Position numbers and translations under genes: made by a program | Part shown: positions 1 through 13,047 of the stretch, piece after piece | Layout: each line of letters opens with the position of its first letter | Position numbering within the stretch: the stretch's first letter is position 1 | Notes under the pieces: model-generated | Database searches by the model: none | Told to the model about the DNA's origin: nothing | What the model saw: only the letters and a program-made list of their open reading frames with translations | Origin: Tetrahymena thermophila SB210 | Lineage: Eukaryota > Ciliophora > Oligohymenophorea > Hymenostomatida > Tetrahymenidae | DNA: 64,000 nucleotides | Reading direction: 5' to 3' | Assembly (NCBI RefSeq): GCF_000189635.1 | Contig: NW_002476387.1 | Coordinates: forward strand, 186,001-250,000

Positions 1-147
1 GTTGTTAAAATTTTCGAGCAAATAATTTTATGAAAATCATTAATGGAAAATGGTCAACCTGTTAATCTTTTAAAATTTATTTGGGTCTGGATTAAAGTTT
101 TTTATGCTAACAATATCTTAGTTTTCTACTTTTTGTGGTGTTTGCAT
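1..147 (-). CDS. Possible 5' end of a minus-strand gene leaving the window
   Basis: Reading the minus strand from the ATG at 147-145 gives about 35 polar codons (starting MQTPQKVENQDIVSIKNF) with TAA read as Gln. A TGA then appears near base 37 unless an intron begins at a GT near 50-56. The composition (Gln, Asn, Lys, Pro) looks like a ciliate N-terminus. However, the bases just before the ATG are not the usual A-rich run, and the piece is too short to identify. It could equally be noncoding DNA. Confidence 0.25.
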
Positions 148-1226
148 GAAAAAAGCGATAGCAGCTTAGCTAGAATAGTAAATATTTACTTAATAAAATT
201 TGATGTAAAAATTATTGATTAATATAAAATTTATACTTTTAAACAGTTGAAAATACTGAATACTCAAATCTCTTAATATAAAAACAACTGAATTTTTTAA
301 TACTTTAGCTTTACCATTAACTATTACTTCCAGAATTTACATACTCTGTTATTATTGACCATTCCTCTATTGTTATTAAATATTCAAAATAGAGAAACAG
401 AATAACTCGTGTAATTTATTATTGCCAATGATCTGATTATTAACCATATTATTTAAAATAAATGAAAACACTATAACTAACTATATATCAAATGAAACCC
501 ATCACTAATAAATATTTTTATTGAATTTGATGAATATAAAATTTATAAAAATTAGGTAAAACCATATCTTAAAAAATAAGTAAATAATATAATTTATTTA
601 ACAATTTAAATTAAATATTATAAAGGCAAAATTTTTTTTTTAAATTGAAAAATGGAATCAAACTGAATTGAGTTTTTTTATTTAAAATAATTTATTAATA
701 AAACTTTGAAATAATCAATAATAAATGTTATTTGAGTTAAAATATTAATTTGAATATTTGATAAATAAATGTAGTATGTTGTAGATGTTTAAATGAAATT
801 TTATGAAGTAATTAATTAATTTATTATTTATTTAAGGAGATTCACCTATTAGTTAAATTATTTTTGTTTTAAAATTTATTATATGATTCTTGTTTGATAA
901 GATATATGTTATGATAGAAGAATTATAAGAAATTAATTTATCTAAAATCAATTATAATACCGCATTGTTTGTTTAGATATCCTTTTTTTTTATTTTGGAT
1001 TGTATTTTGATCAATAAGATTTCATTAAAGATTATTAAAAGCAAATAAAATTATAGGGAGAAAGAATCAATGAAAGAAAGTGCAATAAATTTTTTGGTTT
1101 ATTTTGTTTATGCCCTTTCCTGAGAATATTATGATGATACGCATAAATAATTTATGATATAAAAGAAAAAGGAAATTAATTAAAATAAAATACAAATAAA
1201 AAGAAAGAAAATTAATTTTAATTAAA
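148..1226. other. Intergenic AT-rich DNA
   Basis: About 1.1 kb of AT-rich sequence upstream of the V-ATPase gene. No stretch reads as a recognisable protein in the ciliate code on either strand. The last ~100 bases before 1227 are strongly A-rich, as expected for a 5' leader. Confidence 0.6.
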
Positions 1227-2520
1227 ATGGCAGATTTTATTAATAAACCTCAAGAAAACGTTTAGAAGATCGTTGAAGCCATCAAATCTGAAGCAGAAGA
1301 GAAGGCTGAACAAATTAAAAAGAATGCTGAAGAATAATTTAAGATTCAAAAAAATAATATTGTCAATACTGAAAAGGATAAAATCATTGAAGAATATAAA
1401 AAGAGATTAGAAAAGCTCATAGTTGACAGAAGAATGTAATAATTTTATTGAAAAAGAATTGAAAATAATTATATTTTTAAGCAGTAAATTTAACAATTAA
1501 GCACATTTATTACTAAAAAAATCTAAAATTATTTTCAAATATCTTAAAATAGTCAACGTTCTGCCAAAATCAATGAATAGAGATTAGAAAAAATGAAAGC
1601 TCGTTTTGACTTTATTGAAAAGCTAAAGGGTGAAATTTCTAATAAAATCGTTTAATCCGTTTCAGACCCTAATAAATATAAAAATGTCTTCAAGCAACTT
1701 ATAATCTAGGTAATCCATTCAGCTAATATCCTTCATGTTTTAACTAAAAAATATAATTGCATTTGAAATAAAATAATCAAATGATAAATATAGCAGCAGA
1801 TAAAATAGTAATCCTATAATTTAGATTAGCATTAACAAAGACCAATAAGGTTGTTCAAAAAATATTAAAATGTTAGCATTGAAATTTAGGTTAAAAATTT
1901 AGCATAATTGAATAAAAAATAAAATGATTCTATGGCAAATATTATATATCGAAATAAATATCAAACTTTGCTAAACACAAGATATATTAATTACTGCTTT
2001 TAATTAAGTTATTAGCAATAAAAATCGTCATAGTTAGTGCATAAAAGGATTCAACAAATGCAAGTGAATCAAATATTTAAGATCGATTTTTATAGTGATA
2101 AAAAAGTAGAATTATATAAATTTTTATTGTATTATTAGGCCTTGATCAAGTTGATGGAACCTAAGGTTGAGTTAAAAGTAATGAAGAAAGATTTGTAGCT
2201 TGCTCGTGAAGTAAAGACAGAATGTGAAAATGAATTCAAGGCAATTGCTAAGAGAGAATGTAATAGAGACTTTAACTGTACTATTATTATAAATGAATAC
2301 CACTCTCTTGAAGAAGAAAATCCTAAAGTGTAAACAAATTCATCCAAAGCATTTACTTTATCAATATTATTACTATTATTTATTTAGTATTGGAGGTATT
2401 GTTCTCACTTGCGATGGTGGTAGAATTTAGGTAAACAACACTTTAAATGCAAGAGTTGATCTTGCTTTCTAAGAATTCCTTCCTGACATCAGAAGAATTC
2501 TTTTCCCTTCTATGAAATGA
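1227..2520 (+). CDS. VMA4: V-type H+-ATPase subunit E
   Basis: Peripheral-stalk subunit of the vacuolar proton pump, which links the V1 ATPase head to the membrane sector. It reads as four exons: 1227-1435, 1553-1709, 2139-2329 and 2388-2520, giving 229 residues, the usual subunit E length. The N-terminal half is a Lys/Glu-rich helix with the family pattern (EAEEKAEQIKKNAEEQFKI), followed by RFDFIEKLK. The C-terminal half carries ALIKLMEPKVELK and IGGIVLTCDGGRI, matching the subunit E globular domain, and the protein ends LARVDLAF..PDIRRILFPSMK-like. Several TAA/TAG codons fall inside conserved stretches and must be Gln. The start is the first ATG after an A-rich leader and matches the family N-terminus. 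The second intron (429 nt) is long but joins the conserved sequence cleanly. Confidence 0.95.
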
Positions 2521-3247
2521 AATGAGGTGAGTTTATAAAAAACAAAAATCCAAATAAAAGTAGCAATCTGAGTAGGCAAAGCGATTATTCAATAAGGATT
2601 TTTTAACAGCATATAATAAATAATTGGAAGTGTATTTATTTGCACAATAAATAAATTGTTAATTTAATACACATTAAGACTTTATCAATGAATATTATTA
2701 ATATATCTATTATTATTTTATATTTGTTTTATTTTTTAATTAAGTACATTCAAAATTGAGAATTTATTAAATATATTCATTCAGACTATCTAAAATTATT
2801 TCTTTTCTATCTTATTTATTAAATCAAATAATATTTTAAACTATTCAAAGTCTTTCATTATGTTTTTGATAATAAATTGGAAATTTATTACGATCTAAAA
2901 TTTACTTTATTTAACTTTAAAAAAGATATTTGAATAAAATATATATTTATAATTGAGGAATTATCTTAAATTGATTAGCATTTAAATTTTCAGTAATTTT
3001 TTTATAAATAAAAATATCTCTTTTTAACTTTATTTTTGTTGATTTACTTATTTTTTGATTAAAATGAAAACTATTAAAATAATAAGATACTAATTTTATA
3101 ATTAAAGATATTTTTTTTAGCTTTTAAGAGAGTAGAAATAATTAATTTTATTTATTTATTTATATACTTTGGATGGAAAGCTTTAAAATACTATTTTATT
3201 ATTTGTTTGAGTGAAGAAATAAATTAAACTTAAATAAATTTTTGATT
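2521..3247. other. Intergenic, between convergent genes
   Basis: AT-rich spacer holding the 3' ends of the V-ATPase E gene (+) and the ALMS-motif gene (-). I see no coding pattern. Confidence 0.6.
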
Positions 3248-6200
3248 TCATATATAGTTTTAGTACTAATAAAGCTATTAATCTTATTGTTGTTGGTAAC
3301 TTTAATTATACTATAGTTAGTTATATGATTGAATTTGAGACTATTACATTTAACTCCTATTCAAATTACTGTTCTTCATTCTCTATCTTAATTTCTGTTA
3401 AAAAAAATTAATACTTTCAATAAAAAATATTTATTTTACTTGTTCGTATTCCTTTTTATGTTTAATTCTCTCTGCCATTTCTTATCTTTTCTTTTCTTCT
3501 TCCTTCTTTTTTTTTATTTCAGGCAAAAGCTCATAATTTTTCATTGTTAATTTTTTATAATCTTTCTTATCAACCTATTTATTCATATAAAATATTATTA
3601 AATCAAAAGTAAAAAATTTTTTTCTTACTTTTGCTTTCAAGCCATAAATCAACCTATTTAATAGCTCAGGTGGAGGATCTTTGATGCTCTTATTTTTTTA
3701 ATCATTTTTAAGCTCAAAACTCATATCTAAATTATGAGAATTTTATCTTCCTCTACTCATACTTCCTTAATTTTACCTCGTATTATTGTTATTATTATTT
3801 GCAGATAAGTCTCTTCTACGAGTCTATTATAGCAGTTCTTTCCTTATTTGAGCTAATTCTTCTTTTGTTTTTGAAGGTTGCTAAGAGTGGTCTCTAACTT
3901 TTTTCTTTCTCTGATCTTCTAATTTATCTAATAACTCTTACTTTCTACTTTTAAAAATGTCTGCCAAGGATTACTTTGATTTGGAAACATCATCAATATT
4001 ATCTCCTATAGTTTAAAATAGATTAATTTATTTTTTATTTTCGATAAAATATTAATAAAAATAAGTAAAAATTACCATCAAAAACAATATTGTAGGCATT
4101 AGCTTAATTATTATTTTAATAATTGGTATCTTCAAATTCATCATGGTTTTCTTCTGAAGGTTTAAAACTTTCCTAATGAGAAAATGTGGGTGGTTTATAT
4201 TGTTAAAACTATTTTTTAATATGTTCTCTATCATCTTTCTAATGAGATGATAAACTTCTTCCCTTTTAATTTTAAGTTTCATTTTTCTATTCAAATATAT
4301 TGTTTAGTGTTTGCTTAGGTTACAAATTGCTATTATTAGCAAAAGGAGAAGTGCTTGCTTATATTTCCTTTCGAGAATAATTCCTTTTTAAATTGCTTTG
4401 TGTTTGTTTTTAAGAATTTTTAGGGTCTTCTTAATTTTCATTATCCCAGTTTATTGTCCATTGTTAAGGAGATTTCTTCTCTTAAGGTTGTTTAGACATC
4501 TAATAAGATTCTTAAAATTCATTTTGTTCATTTTTTTAATATTTATTCTATTCTGATTATTTATTTTGAGGTATATCCCATCTTTTAGGGCTTCTAATAT
4601 TCTATTAAGTTTAGCTGCCATTGCTATAAATAGGTCTTACTTACTCTGCGAAATCAGAATCTCCTTCTTTTTGAAATAATTTTTATTTATTTGATGGAGA
4701 ATACTCCTTTTTGGAAGGAGGGATATTTTTTTAATTGGATTTTTCTAAGTATTTTTTAAAATCTTATTTAAATCTATGCTTAATATCTTCTATTTCTTCC
4801 TATTCTTCGTTTCTGAAATTAATCATTCCTTGAGGAGTTTCCACTTCATTTAAATTTAAATGTTGTTACTTACTAGAATTGTATGTAGAATCATCTCCCC
4901 ATCTTTTTCTTTATGTATTAGGTTTAGAAATACCTTAAGTAATAACATTATTTGACTCTTACTATGCATGATTTGAGTAAGCTATTTAATTTTTTCCTTT
5001 TTACTCTTTTTCAAGTACATCATTCACGTGTTTAACATTTTACATTAAGTCCTTGGTTGATTTGGTTTTTTATTTATTGGAATCAATTTAATTGCATGAA
5101 TTTTAAAAATTTTTGATATAGTGTTGTATTTCAGAGAGCTCCTTACTAACTATTTCATCAGTAGAAGTTTATTAAATTGAATTCTAAGAATTTTCGTATT
5201 GCTCTTTAGCAATTTTGCTAAGTTTTCTTTCTCTCTAAAGGTTTTTTATTGTAACTTCTTGCTTATAGATAATATCATCCATTATTTTAGAAAATTTTTA
5301 GAAACTTTATTTATTATGATGATCTTTAATTTCTTAACTTGAGTTATCATACACATTTAATTAGCTTTTACTTCTAGGCAAATTTTTTTATTCATTATGC
5401 TATTATTGTTTATTGTTATTAATAAATTGTTCATTATAAGCATTTTAGTTTGTTTCTGCTGCTTAGTTTTAGTTAGGGAGACCGTATGTACTTTATATTT
5501 ATTTCTAGCTTAATGAGGAGTTAAGTTTTTTTTTAGAATAATCTAATATTTGGTCTAGTCTTCTCGACATAGTATCTTACTTCTCTGAGATATCTTTTAA
5601 TTTGTCTTCAACTAATTTGGCAGGGCTTTAAATTAAATTATTATCTTAAAGATTTAAAATTTAAGTATTGCTCATAGATCTTGGTAAAGTTCCTTAGAGA
5701 ATATCTTCAGATAATAACTATGTATTTAATTATTAATTCAATTTGAGACTTTAATTAGTTTGATTAAATTGCTCCTAAGCTTGAAGTAAATTTAAAAGCA
5801 ATTATTAGTTTATAGGGTTAATTAACTATAATAAATTAGAATCTAAAACATTTTAGGATTTTTATTATTGCATTTACTGCTAAAGCAAGTAGTTAATTTA
5901 TTACATGTTGGATTATGATCCTTATCCTGTTTAATTTTTCAAATAATCACTCTAAGATAAACCAAAGTTATTTACACCTAGTAAAGATTATTAATTTGCA
6001 TTGTTCTTGCTTATTGTGTTAACCATTTACTAAGCTTAAACTTATAATAGTTGGGAAATCAGATTTTATATTAATAAATTTTACTAAGAAATAATATTGT
6101 TAACATCAGATTAAACAGGCTGCTATTATAATTTGCTATTCTATTGAATTTGCTAAATTTGCTACAAATTATTTTATTAGAACTAATTAATATTGTTTTA

Positions 6201-8394
6201 GCTTCTATTTTGTTGTCTCATTTTTCTGAGAGTGTTTTCTTCAGAAATTTTCTATAAATCAAGTTCTAAGCTTTAGTGTGCTGAATGGGCGTTTTGAATT
6301 AATTAATTTATAAAGAGCTACTACTAATTTTATTGAAACTACTATTATAAATTACTTGAAGGATGTTATGAATCATTCAGTAGCTTTTCTTTATTGTTCC
6401 TTTAGCTGGTTTATTCAAATTAAATTTATTTCTAAAAACCTATACTTTAATTAGACTAATCAGTCAAATTGTATTCATGCATTATTTATTAACTTTGCTT
6501 GTTAGGCTATTTTTTTATTTACTAACTTTATTCAAATATTTAGCTGTTATCTCTACTTTAAGAACCTTCTTAAAAGTAATTATTTTTTTTTATTTCTCTT
6601 TACAGCGATTTTTCTGTACCTTCAAATTGCAATCTTTGCCTGATTGATTTATCTTAATAAGAATAAGAATTAGGGTCAATAGAGTTACTTCTTTCATAAT
6701 AATTGTATTCTAAATTGTTTTATTTCTAATCTCTTTGAGTTTAAGGATGCTAATAGTCGTGCTAGCTTTGACTTCTGCTCCTATCTTAATTTTGTTATTC
6801 AGTGCTATCATCGTAGTCTATATAATTACTCTTTGAAAGAAATCCCTTACCCTTTGTGTCATTATATGAGTTCTATAAATATGAATTATCTTAATTATTG
6901 CTTTTCTTAATGTTGCTGTTATCTCTGCTATGCATGTGCTTTCTCATATTCCAAAATTGATTCGCCTGCTATGAATTATTGCCAAAATCCATATTTTTAT
7001 TAGAACTTCTTTAGCTGTGTCTTCCTTCTTCAAAACTCTAGTTACCTTAATAAAGAATATCTTCATATGAAAGTTCACACTCACTATTGTCTTATTTATT
7101 TTAACTATTTTAAGATTTATCATTGTCATAGTATTATCGATCTGAGACTTTAGGATTATATCTCTATGAATAAGGACTTGCATCTAAGTAATTATCTTTC
7201 TTTTTATAATATTTTTCATAGATGCCATCTATTGCTTAATCTTAAGTTTATTCAATTAATTTTAATTTTTTTTAAGAGTGCTAATGTAAGTTTTCTTTAT
7301 GGAAAGCATTAACTTTATTTTGATAGTCTTAAGAGTCATCGTGATAAAGCAGTTGCTATCTTGAACCTTATTTATTCCTAAACTATCCTCTTTCATTCTC
7401 GTAAGCATCTGCTCTTTTTTAAAATAAGACATTAATCAAAATAATTTCTTAATTCTTCTTACTTCTAATAATTCCTCTAAGAGCTCTATTCGACATTAGA
7501 AACCTACTCTAAATAATTTATTTAAATATTTAAGATATATTTAATTAAAATTCAATTTACTTTTGTATTAATTTTATGGCTTATTTTGATATTGCTATTA
7601 TAAATAAACATTTTCTGGATAATCCAAATATTTTTCTTAGTATTCACTCTCATTCATTTAATCTTTGTACTCATAATTTTCTCTATTCGTTTAATTCTTT
7701 TTTTTAAACTAAGTTAAAATCAAAAAATAAATGATTTATTTATTTATTACAATATTAGATTGCTTCTAATTTTATAGCCAATTTTATTTATCACTTTAGG
7801 GACTATATTCTCCATATTCATAGTTTTTTATATCGTAAACATTGTATTACTGACTTTGCTTAGCGCTTTTCTTCTATGAATATTGCTTTTGATAATTTAA
7901 AAATATGTATTTCTTAACTTAAAAGTTAGCGTAATTTACATTTTGAGCATAATATTTTTCATTCTTGTGGTTGCTATCTTTTTTTAATTTTTTATGATCT
8001 TCCCTAGCTTGCAAGTAGCTTATATTTTTCATTACAGGTTGCCTTAAAAAAATATTAATCTTAAAAATAATACTCTTTTCATATTTAAATTAACTACTCA
8101 TTTTTATTATAGTTCTTATTGTTAGAATATGCCTTTTCTGATTGATCAATTCTATCAAAATATTGATTAAGCTTTTGCTGAACGACCTTTTTATATAATT
8201 CTCCTGGAGTTTGATTATTATTATTATTAGCCTTTGTTGTAAAATAAAGGTTTAGCATTATTAGATTAACATTTGAATTTATAATTTACAATTTAGATAT
8301 CTCTTGAGTTTTTGTAATCAAAATCATTTTACAAAGTCATAATTTTTTTCTTTTGCTATGGTGAAGCTAATTAAGAAGAATTTTTTTTGTTCAT
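3248..8394 (-). CDS. Gln/Asn-rich protein with C-terminal ALMS motif
   Basis: A long multi-exon gene starting at the ATG at 8394 (MNKKNSSQLASPQQKKK) after an A-rich leader and ending at TGA 3250-3248. Most of the predicted ~1,400-1,500 residues are low-complexity, rich in Gln, Asn, Lys and Ser. The last ~200 residues (about 3425-4010) are different: first KSKQSLADIFKSRKQELLDK, then PPPELLNRLIYGLKAK, KLTMKNYELLPEIKKKKEEE and a basic helix. This order and the YxxLPEvkkkkEE core match the ALMS motif known at the C-termini of ALMS1 and CEP295, which act at centrosomes and basal bodies. A basal-body role is therefore inferred from family knowledge. Introns seen near the ends are short and AT-rich. 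Internal exon borders between 4300 and 8000 are only partly resolved, so a split into two genes cannot be excluded. Confidence 0.65.
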
Positions 8395-9491
8395 CTTTCT
8401 CCCTATTTTATTTTATAAAAGCAATAACACAGCCTTTTAGGCTTCCTTTTTAAATAATAAGAAATTTTTAATCCTTTTAAATTAAAAAATAAACTTTTCA
8501 AACTTGATTATCAATCAAAAAATATTTATTTTTTAAAATCACAAATTTACAATTTGAATATATCTTTTATAGTTAATTATTCTAATCAAATAAAATATCA
8601 TTCATTATTTTATTTGTTTAATTGTATTTAATTTATTTCAGTAAACAAAAAATGTTAAAATTATTTCAACTGATTTATTTTAATATAAAAACAAATAGAA
8701 TTTCTTTTGAACCAAAGAAATTTTTATTTAATTAAGCAGTGAAAATATTTATCAAGTTAATTATTTTCTAAAATTTTTTGCTTTTAATCCTTATTTTTTA
8801 GTAAAAAAACTCATCTTCTTTATGATGTTTGAAGTAAAAAAAACATCTTTTGTTAAAAATACTATTTATTTAATCAAAGAGAATAGAAAAAGTAAATTAT
8901 TATTTCATTCATATTTTATCAAAATAAAATAAGTGGAGAACCCTCAAGAAACGATTAAGAGGAATTAAAGATAAAAGAAATAATTATCTGTTCATATAAT
9001 TTCTATCAATCAAGAGAAAAAATACTATTTATATAAAATAGTAAATGATAAATTATTAATATATTTATCCAATTTTTAATAGGAATTTTATTAGAAAAAA
9101 AGTAGATGATTATCTTGATTGAGTAAAATAGATATTTAATGAAAATACGAATCAGTTAACTACAAATATTTATTTATTTACACTTTTTAAATTTATAAAT
9201 TTTAATTATATTTATATTATATTTTATTATAAATAAGTACAGTTAATTTACTCACTCTCTACCAGTTATTAATTTGTCTTTATCAAATAATTCAATTGAT
9301 TTCATTTATCTTTTATTAATAATTCAAAAGTATTTTTCAGTTATACTCACTCAATACTGATTGACTGAATAATTGAATAAAGTATTATCCTTTCTAATTC
9401 TTATAAATATTAATTAAGTATTCATTTTTATAGTTGATAATTTAAAATATAATTTCATCTATTTTCAATCAACTATAAAAAATTTAATTTA
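8395..9491. other. Intergenic AT-rich DNA
   Basis: Upstream region of the ALMS-motif gene and 3' region of the kinesin gene, both on the minus strand. A slightly less AT-rich patch near 8930-8990 does not read as protein. Nothing else seen. Confidence 0.6.
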
Positions 9492-12400
9492 TCATTAATT
9501 TTTTGAACTAATTGCAACTCGGTTTTTTAATTTAAGACTTTGTCTTCCAATATGGATAGAATGTTTTCTATTAATCCCAAATATATCACTAGAATTAAGC
9601 TTGCTTACTTAGGGAGATTCACTACTTTCGTTGTAAAAGCTTAAATTGTTATGTGATAAATTCATACTTTTTTACTTTTAAAGAGGTCTTTTTGTCTGAG
9701 TTATATCACTCATATTCAAAATATCAATGTTTTCTTCTTAGAACAATTACTTTTAGTGAGGAGGTTTTTAATTTCCGTTTTAATATTTATGATTTCCATA
9801 TAAATTCTCACTTATATTATCATCTTCATAATCATCGTAATTAGAATTTTCTATTCTACTTAAATCGATATCAGCTAGATTTTGATCTAAAACCTCTGAG
9901 AACTTTGAAGAATTGCTCATATAACTTTAATTCCTGTATGAAAAATTTAAATTAATATGTATAAAACAAATTATTAGTTAATTTATTAATTAATTACAAT
10001 CTATTCGAAGGAGTTATCTCTTATTAATTGAAGTAGCTGTTGTAAGGCTTGAAAATGCTCTATGGAGTTTTTTCGCCATAATAACTTGAATTTAAACCAT
10101 TTTTATACATTTTCATTTTATCTCTTCTGCTAGATCCTCTGTTCTCGAATGGTAAAATTGAAGAAATTGGACTCCTAATTTCCTCATCATGTTTACTTTA
10201 AATTCCTAATTCTTCTATTAAATTAAGAGGAATAATTGTGTCTGACTAGGTTTAGATTTTATAAAAGCTGTCAAAGTCGTTAACATTTTTTTCAACAGCA
10301 CACCTTTAGTTCATAACCTTAAATTTGTTAAGTTTAGCACTAAATTGCTATATGCTTTCTTATATTTACCTATCTTATCTATATTTATTTTAAAAAAGAA
10401 GAAAGTAAATCAAATGAATCAATTTATTTATAATAAATGTGTTACTTTTCAAATTCATTTATTTCTTTGTTGAGATTATTTAAAAACAACTCCTCTTATT
10501 ATTCATCATAAGACTTCGTAAATAGCTAGTCATCATTATATGATTTATCGTCAATATCTACTAAGCTGTCATGATCTCTTGACATCTAATATTGGCTTTC
10601 GTTAAGTATATTAAAGTCATTTACATTAATTCCTTTCAGCCTTTAACTTATCTCTTATAGAATATTTCTGCTTTATTAATTTTCTAAGTAAAGTTTTGAG
10701 TACTGCTTTTCAAACTCCACAAATAAATTTTCAAACTTTTTAATTTTAAGCTTGTTGTTAATACATTCAATATAACGACAGCCAGTACTATCTTCACTAT
10801 TTCTAGCAGCTTCTTCATCTTCTGTAGAAATCTAAAAGTCATTTTAGTTTTTCATCATTGGAGAGGTCTAAGTCTCTGCAAGTACTTTCTATACATCTCT
10901 CATTATTTTTTTTTCCTATTCTTTGTAAATTCGTATTTTTAATTAAGAATTAAATTAAATAAAATATATATTACAAATTTCTTATTCTTATTGATAATAT
11001 TTAGAAGAGAGTTTTTAGATTGTTTGTTCTATTTCTTAAATCATTTGATCACTTGGTTTTGCCAGTTATTAATTAAGAAACTGAATTTCTTTGTTCAGCT
11101 TCATTATTTATTCTTCTGAGGAGTTCTTAAGTGAATCATATCTCATTTTGTAGCTCATAAGCTCTTAATATTGCTTAGCTAATATACTTTGATCAATACC
11201 CATTGATGTTTATTTGCTTTATTATCCGATATCATTTCTAGATTTTAAATTATTTGACTACCCATTTTTTAGAGTATCTTTGTTATTTTTATTTATTTAT
11301 TCTATTGTATTTGCAGAAGTAGCTGTTAAATTTTAGCTAATTAAATCTAGATTATTTGCTTAATCTTGGCTATATTATTTTTTTAAATTAAATATCTGGT
11401 TGATCAGCATTTCATTTTCCTATTTTAATTTTTATATTTGTTCAAGAAGCTACTCTTCAGTGTAAACTATTTTAACAGCAAGTTCATTTTATATTTTTTT
11501 TGCTTCTCTTGCAAATCTTAAGGTTTAAATTGTTTCCTCTTGAAATCTATCTGAAAATCTAGCAGCACATATCAAAGTAGTTTTAGAGTTACCTCCTAAA
11601 CTTTCTTTTAAAATACGCGTGAGCTTAGATTCTCTAAAAGGAACCTTTTTATTTATTAAAGAGATTTTTAAAATATAATATTATTTGGGTGTTTACATGC
11701 TTTTTCTCGTTCTTATCTTGCGCTTTAGAAAGATGAGTTATACATTTAGCTAAAGTAAGTAGACTTGTATTTATATTTTTAGTTTCTTATAGCCTATTCT
11801 TATGATTTGATTAAAGTTTTTCACTTCCAGCAAGATCTACTATGCAAAGACGAGATAAAATTTAGGTCTAATCTAACTAAATTTATTCTAGATTCAACAT
11901 AAAAATAGTATGAGATCTGCTTGATCTACTGTTATCTTGAGTTATACAAACTTTTCTATTGGCTAAGCCTTTTTAAAGGCATTTCATAATCTCTTTGTAA
12001 GAATTAACAGGCTCTTCAACCATATTCTAAATGACTATCCCCTTTTTAGGACATTCTTAAATCTTTTGAAAATAAAATAGAATTTATCTCCTATTTAAAT
12101 TTTTTATTCTAAAATAAATAAATATTTTAAAAGCAAATTTATTTTATTTTTTAGAGAATCACTGATATATATTGACTGATTTTTACTTTCAATCTAATCT
12201 CTACTTAATTTTAATCATAAATATTTTACTATTGGCTTTTTACTTGCTTGGTTTTATCCACTCCTACTCAGCATATCAGTTAGTTCTTCATTATAAACTT
12301 CTAAGTAACTGCATCTTAATTAATACTTTATTCCTTTCTCATGCGCTTTTTCTAGTTCATCATAAATTGTTTATATACTTCTAGGTAAAATCCCATACTT

Positions 12401-13047
12401 TTCTTTTTATTCAAAGCTATCTTGAAAGTTGCTTTTTAATATCTTAGATTCTATCGACTCATCACCAACAATTGTGAATGTTTTTCCACTTCCTGTTGAT
12501 CCATAAGCAAGAATTGTGCTATTATATCCTTTTAAACTTAAATTTTAGTTATTAGAAGTTAGTTTGATAATAAATCTGTTTGTTTTTATATAAAAATCAA
12601 TAAATTTAGCTTACAATGCTATTACATTATCTTTGGCATAACTTTCATAAAAAAATTTTTGATCTTCTTTGTCAGTAACTGCATCATATGTAAAAAATTT
12701 AGTTTTTTATTAAATATTAGGATCTATAGATACTCCCCTTATCGAGCCTCTATGGGTGAGTGTTTAGCTTTTTCTTAAGTTTTCGTTTCTTTTAATTGTG
12801 ACTGATTTACCATCTTCTTTAATTTAAATGCTCTATTATAGATAAATAGTTTTAATTTCATAAATTTGTTATCCTATATTAGTGCTCATTTAAAAAATTA
12901 ATTTCAATTAATGTGTGTAGATTTTACATCAATATCCTTGGAGTCATTTGTTCTAAATCTGACGACAACCTTAATTTTTTCATTAGAATCGCTACAATTT
13001 ATAGGATGGAAATCTATAAATGGTAGCAGTTTTGTTTCCGTTTACAT
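9492..13047 (-). CDS. Kinesin with N-terminal motor domain
   Basis: Microtubule motor ATPase of about 1,000 residues in roughly eight exons. The start is the ATG at 13047 (MQTETKLLPFIDF), because the first exon (12928-13047) holds the motor's beta1 strand NEKIKVVVRFR. An intron at 12833-12927 follows and exon 2 is 12615-12832. Motor motifs appear in order: P-loop AYGSTGSGKT in GYNSTILAYG, EVYNEELTDML, switch I NSRSSRSHTIF, switch II VDLAGSEK, NINTSLLTLAKCI, and VPFRESKLTRILKESLGG. The neck reads LRFAREAKKIQNE and leads into a long Gln/Glu-rich coiled coil. The tail is acidic and Ser/Asn-rich and ends at TGA 9494-9492. The motor is complete and looks catalytically competent. I cannot place it in a numbered kinesin family by eye; the tail shows no known cargo domain. 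Confidence 0.93.

Noticed and set aside
4052..4294. 80-codon minus-strand ORF in the standard code
   Set aside because: It is out of frame with the Gln/Asn-rich coding frame of the ALMS-motif gene and partly reads through an intron; a shadow.
6944..7183. 79-codon minus-strand ORF
   Set aside because: Another frame of the same gene reads as polar Gln/Asn-rich protein with continuity on both sides; this one is Ile/Lys-rich chance sequence.
12172..12384. Plus-strand hydrophobic ORF
   Set aside because: It lies antisense to the kinesin motor exons, whose motifs are unambiguous.
12887..12889. ATG at 12889 as kinesin start
   Set aside because: The upstream exon 12928-13047 encodes the motor's essential first strand (KIKVVVRFR) and splices in frame to SIQIKEDGK, so 12889 lies in an intron.
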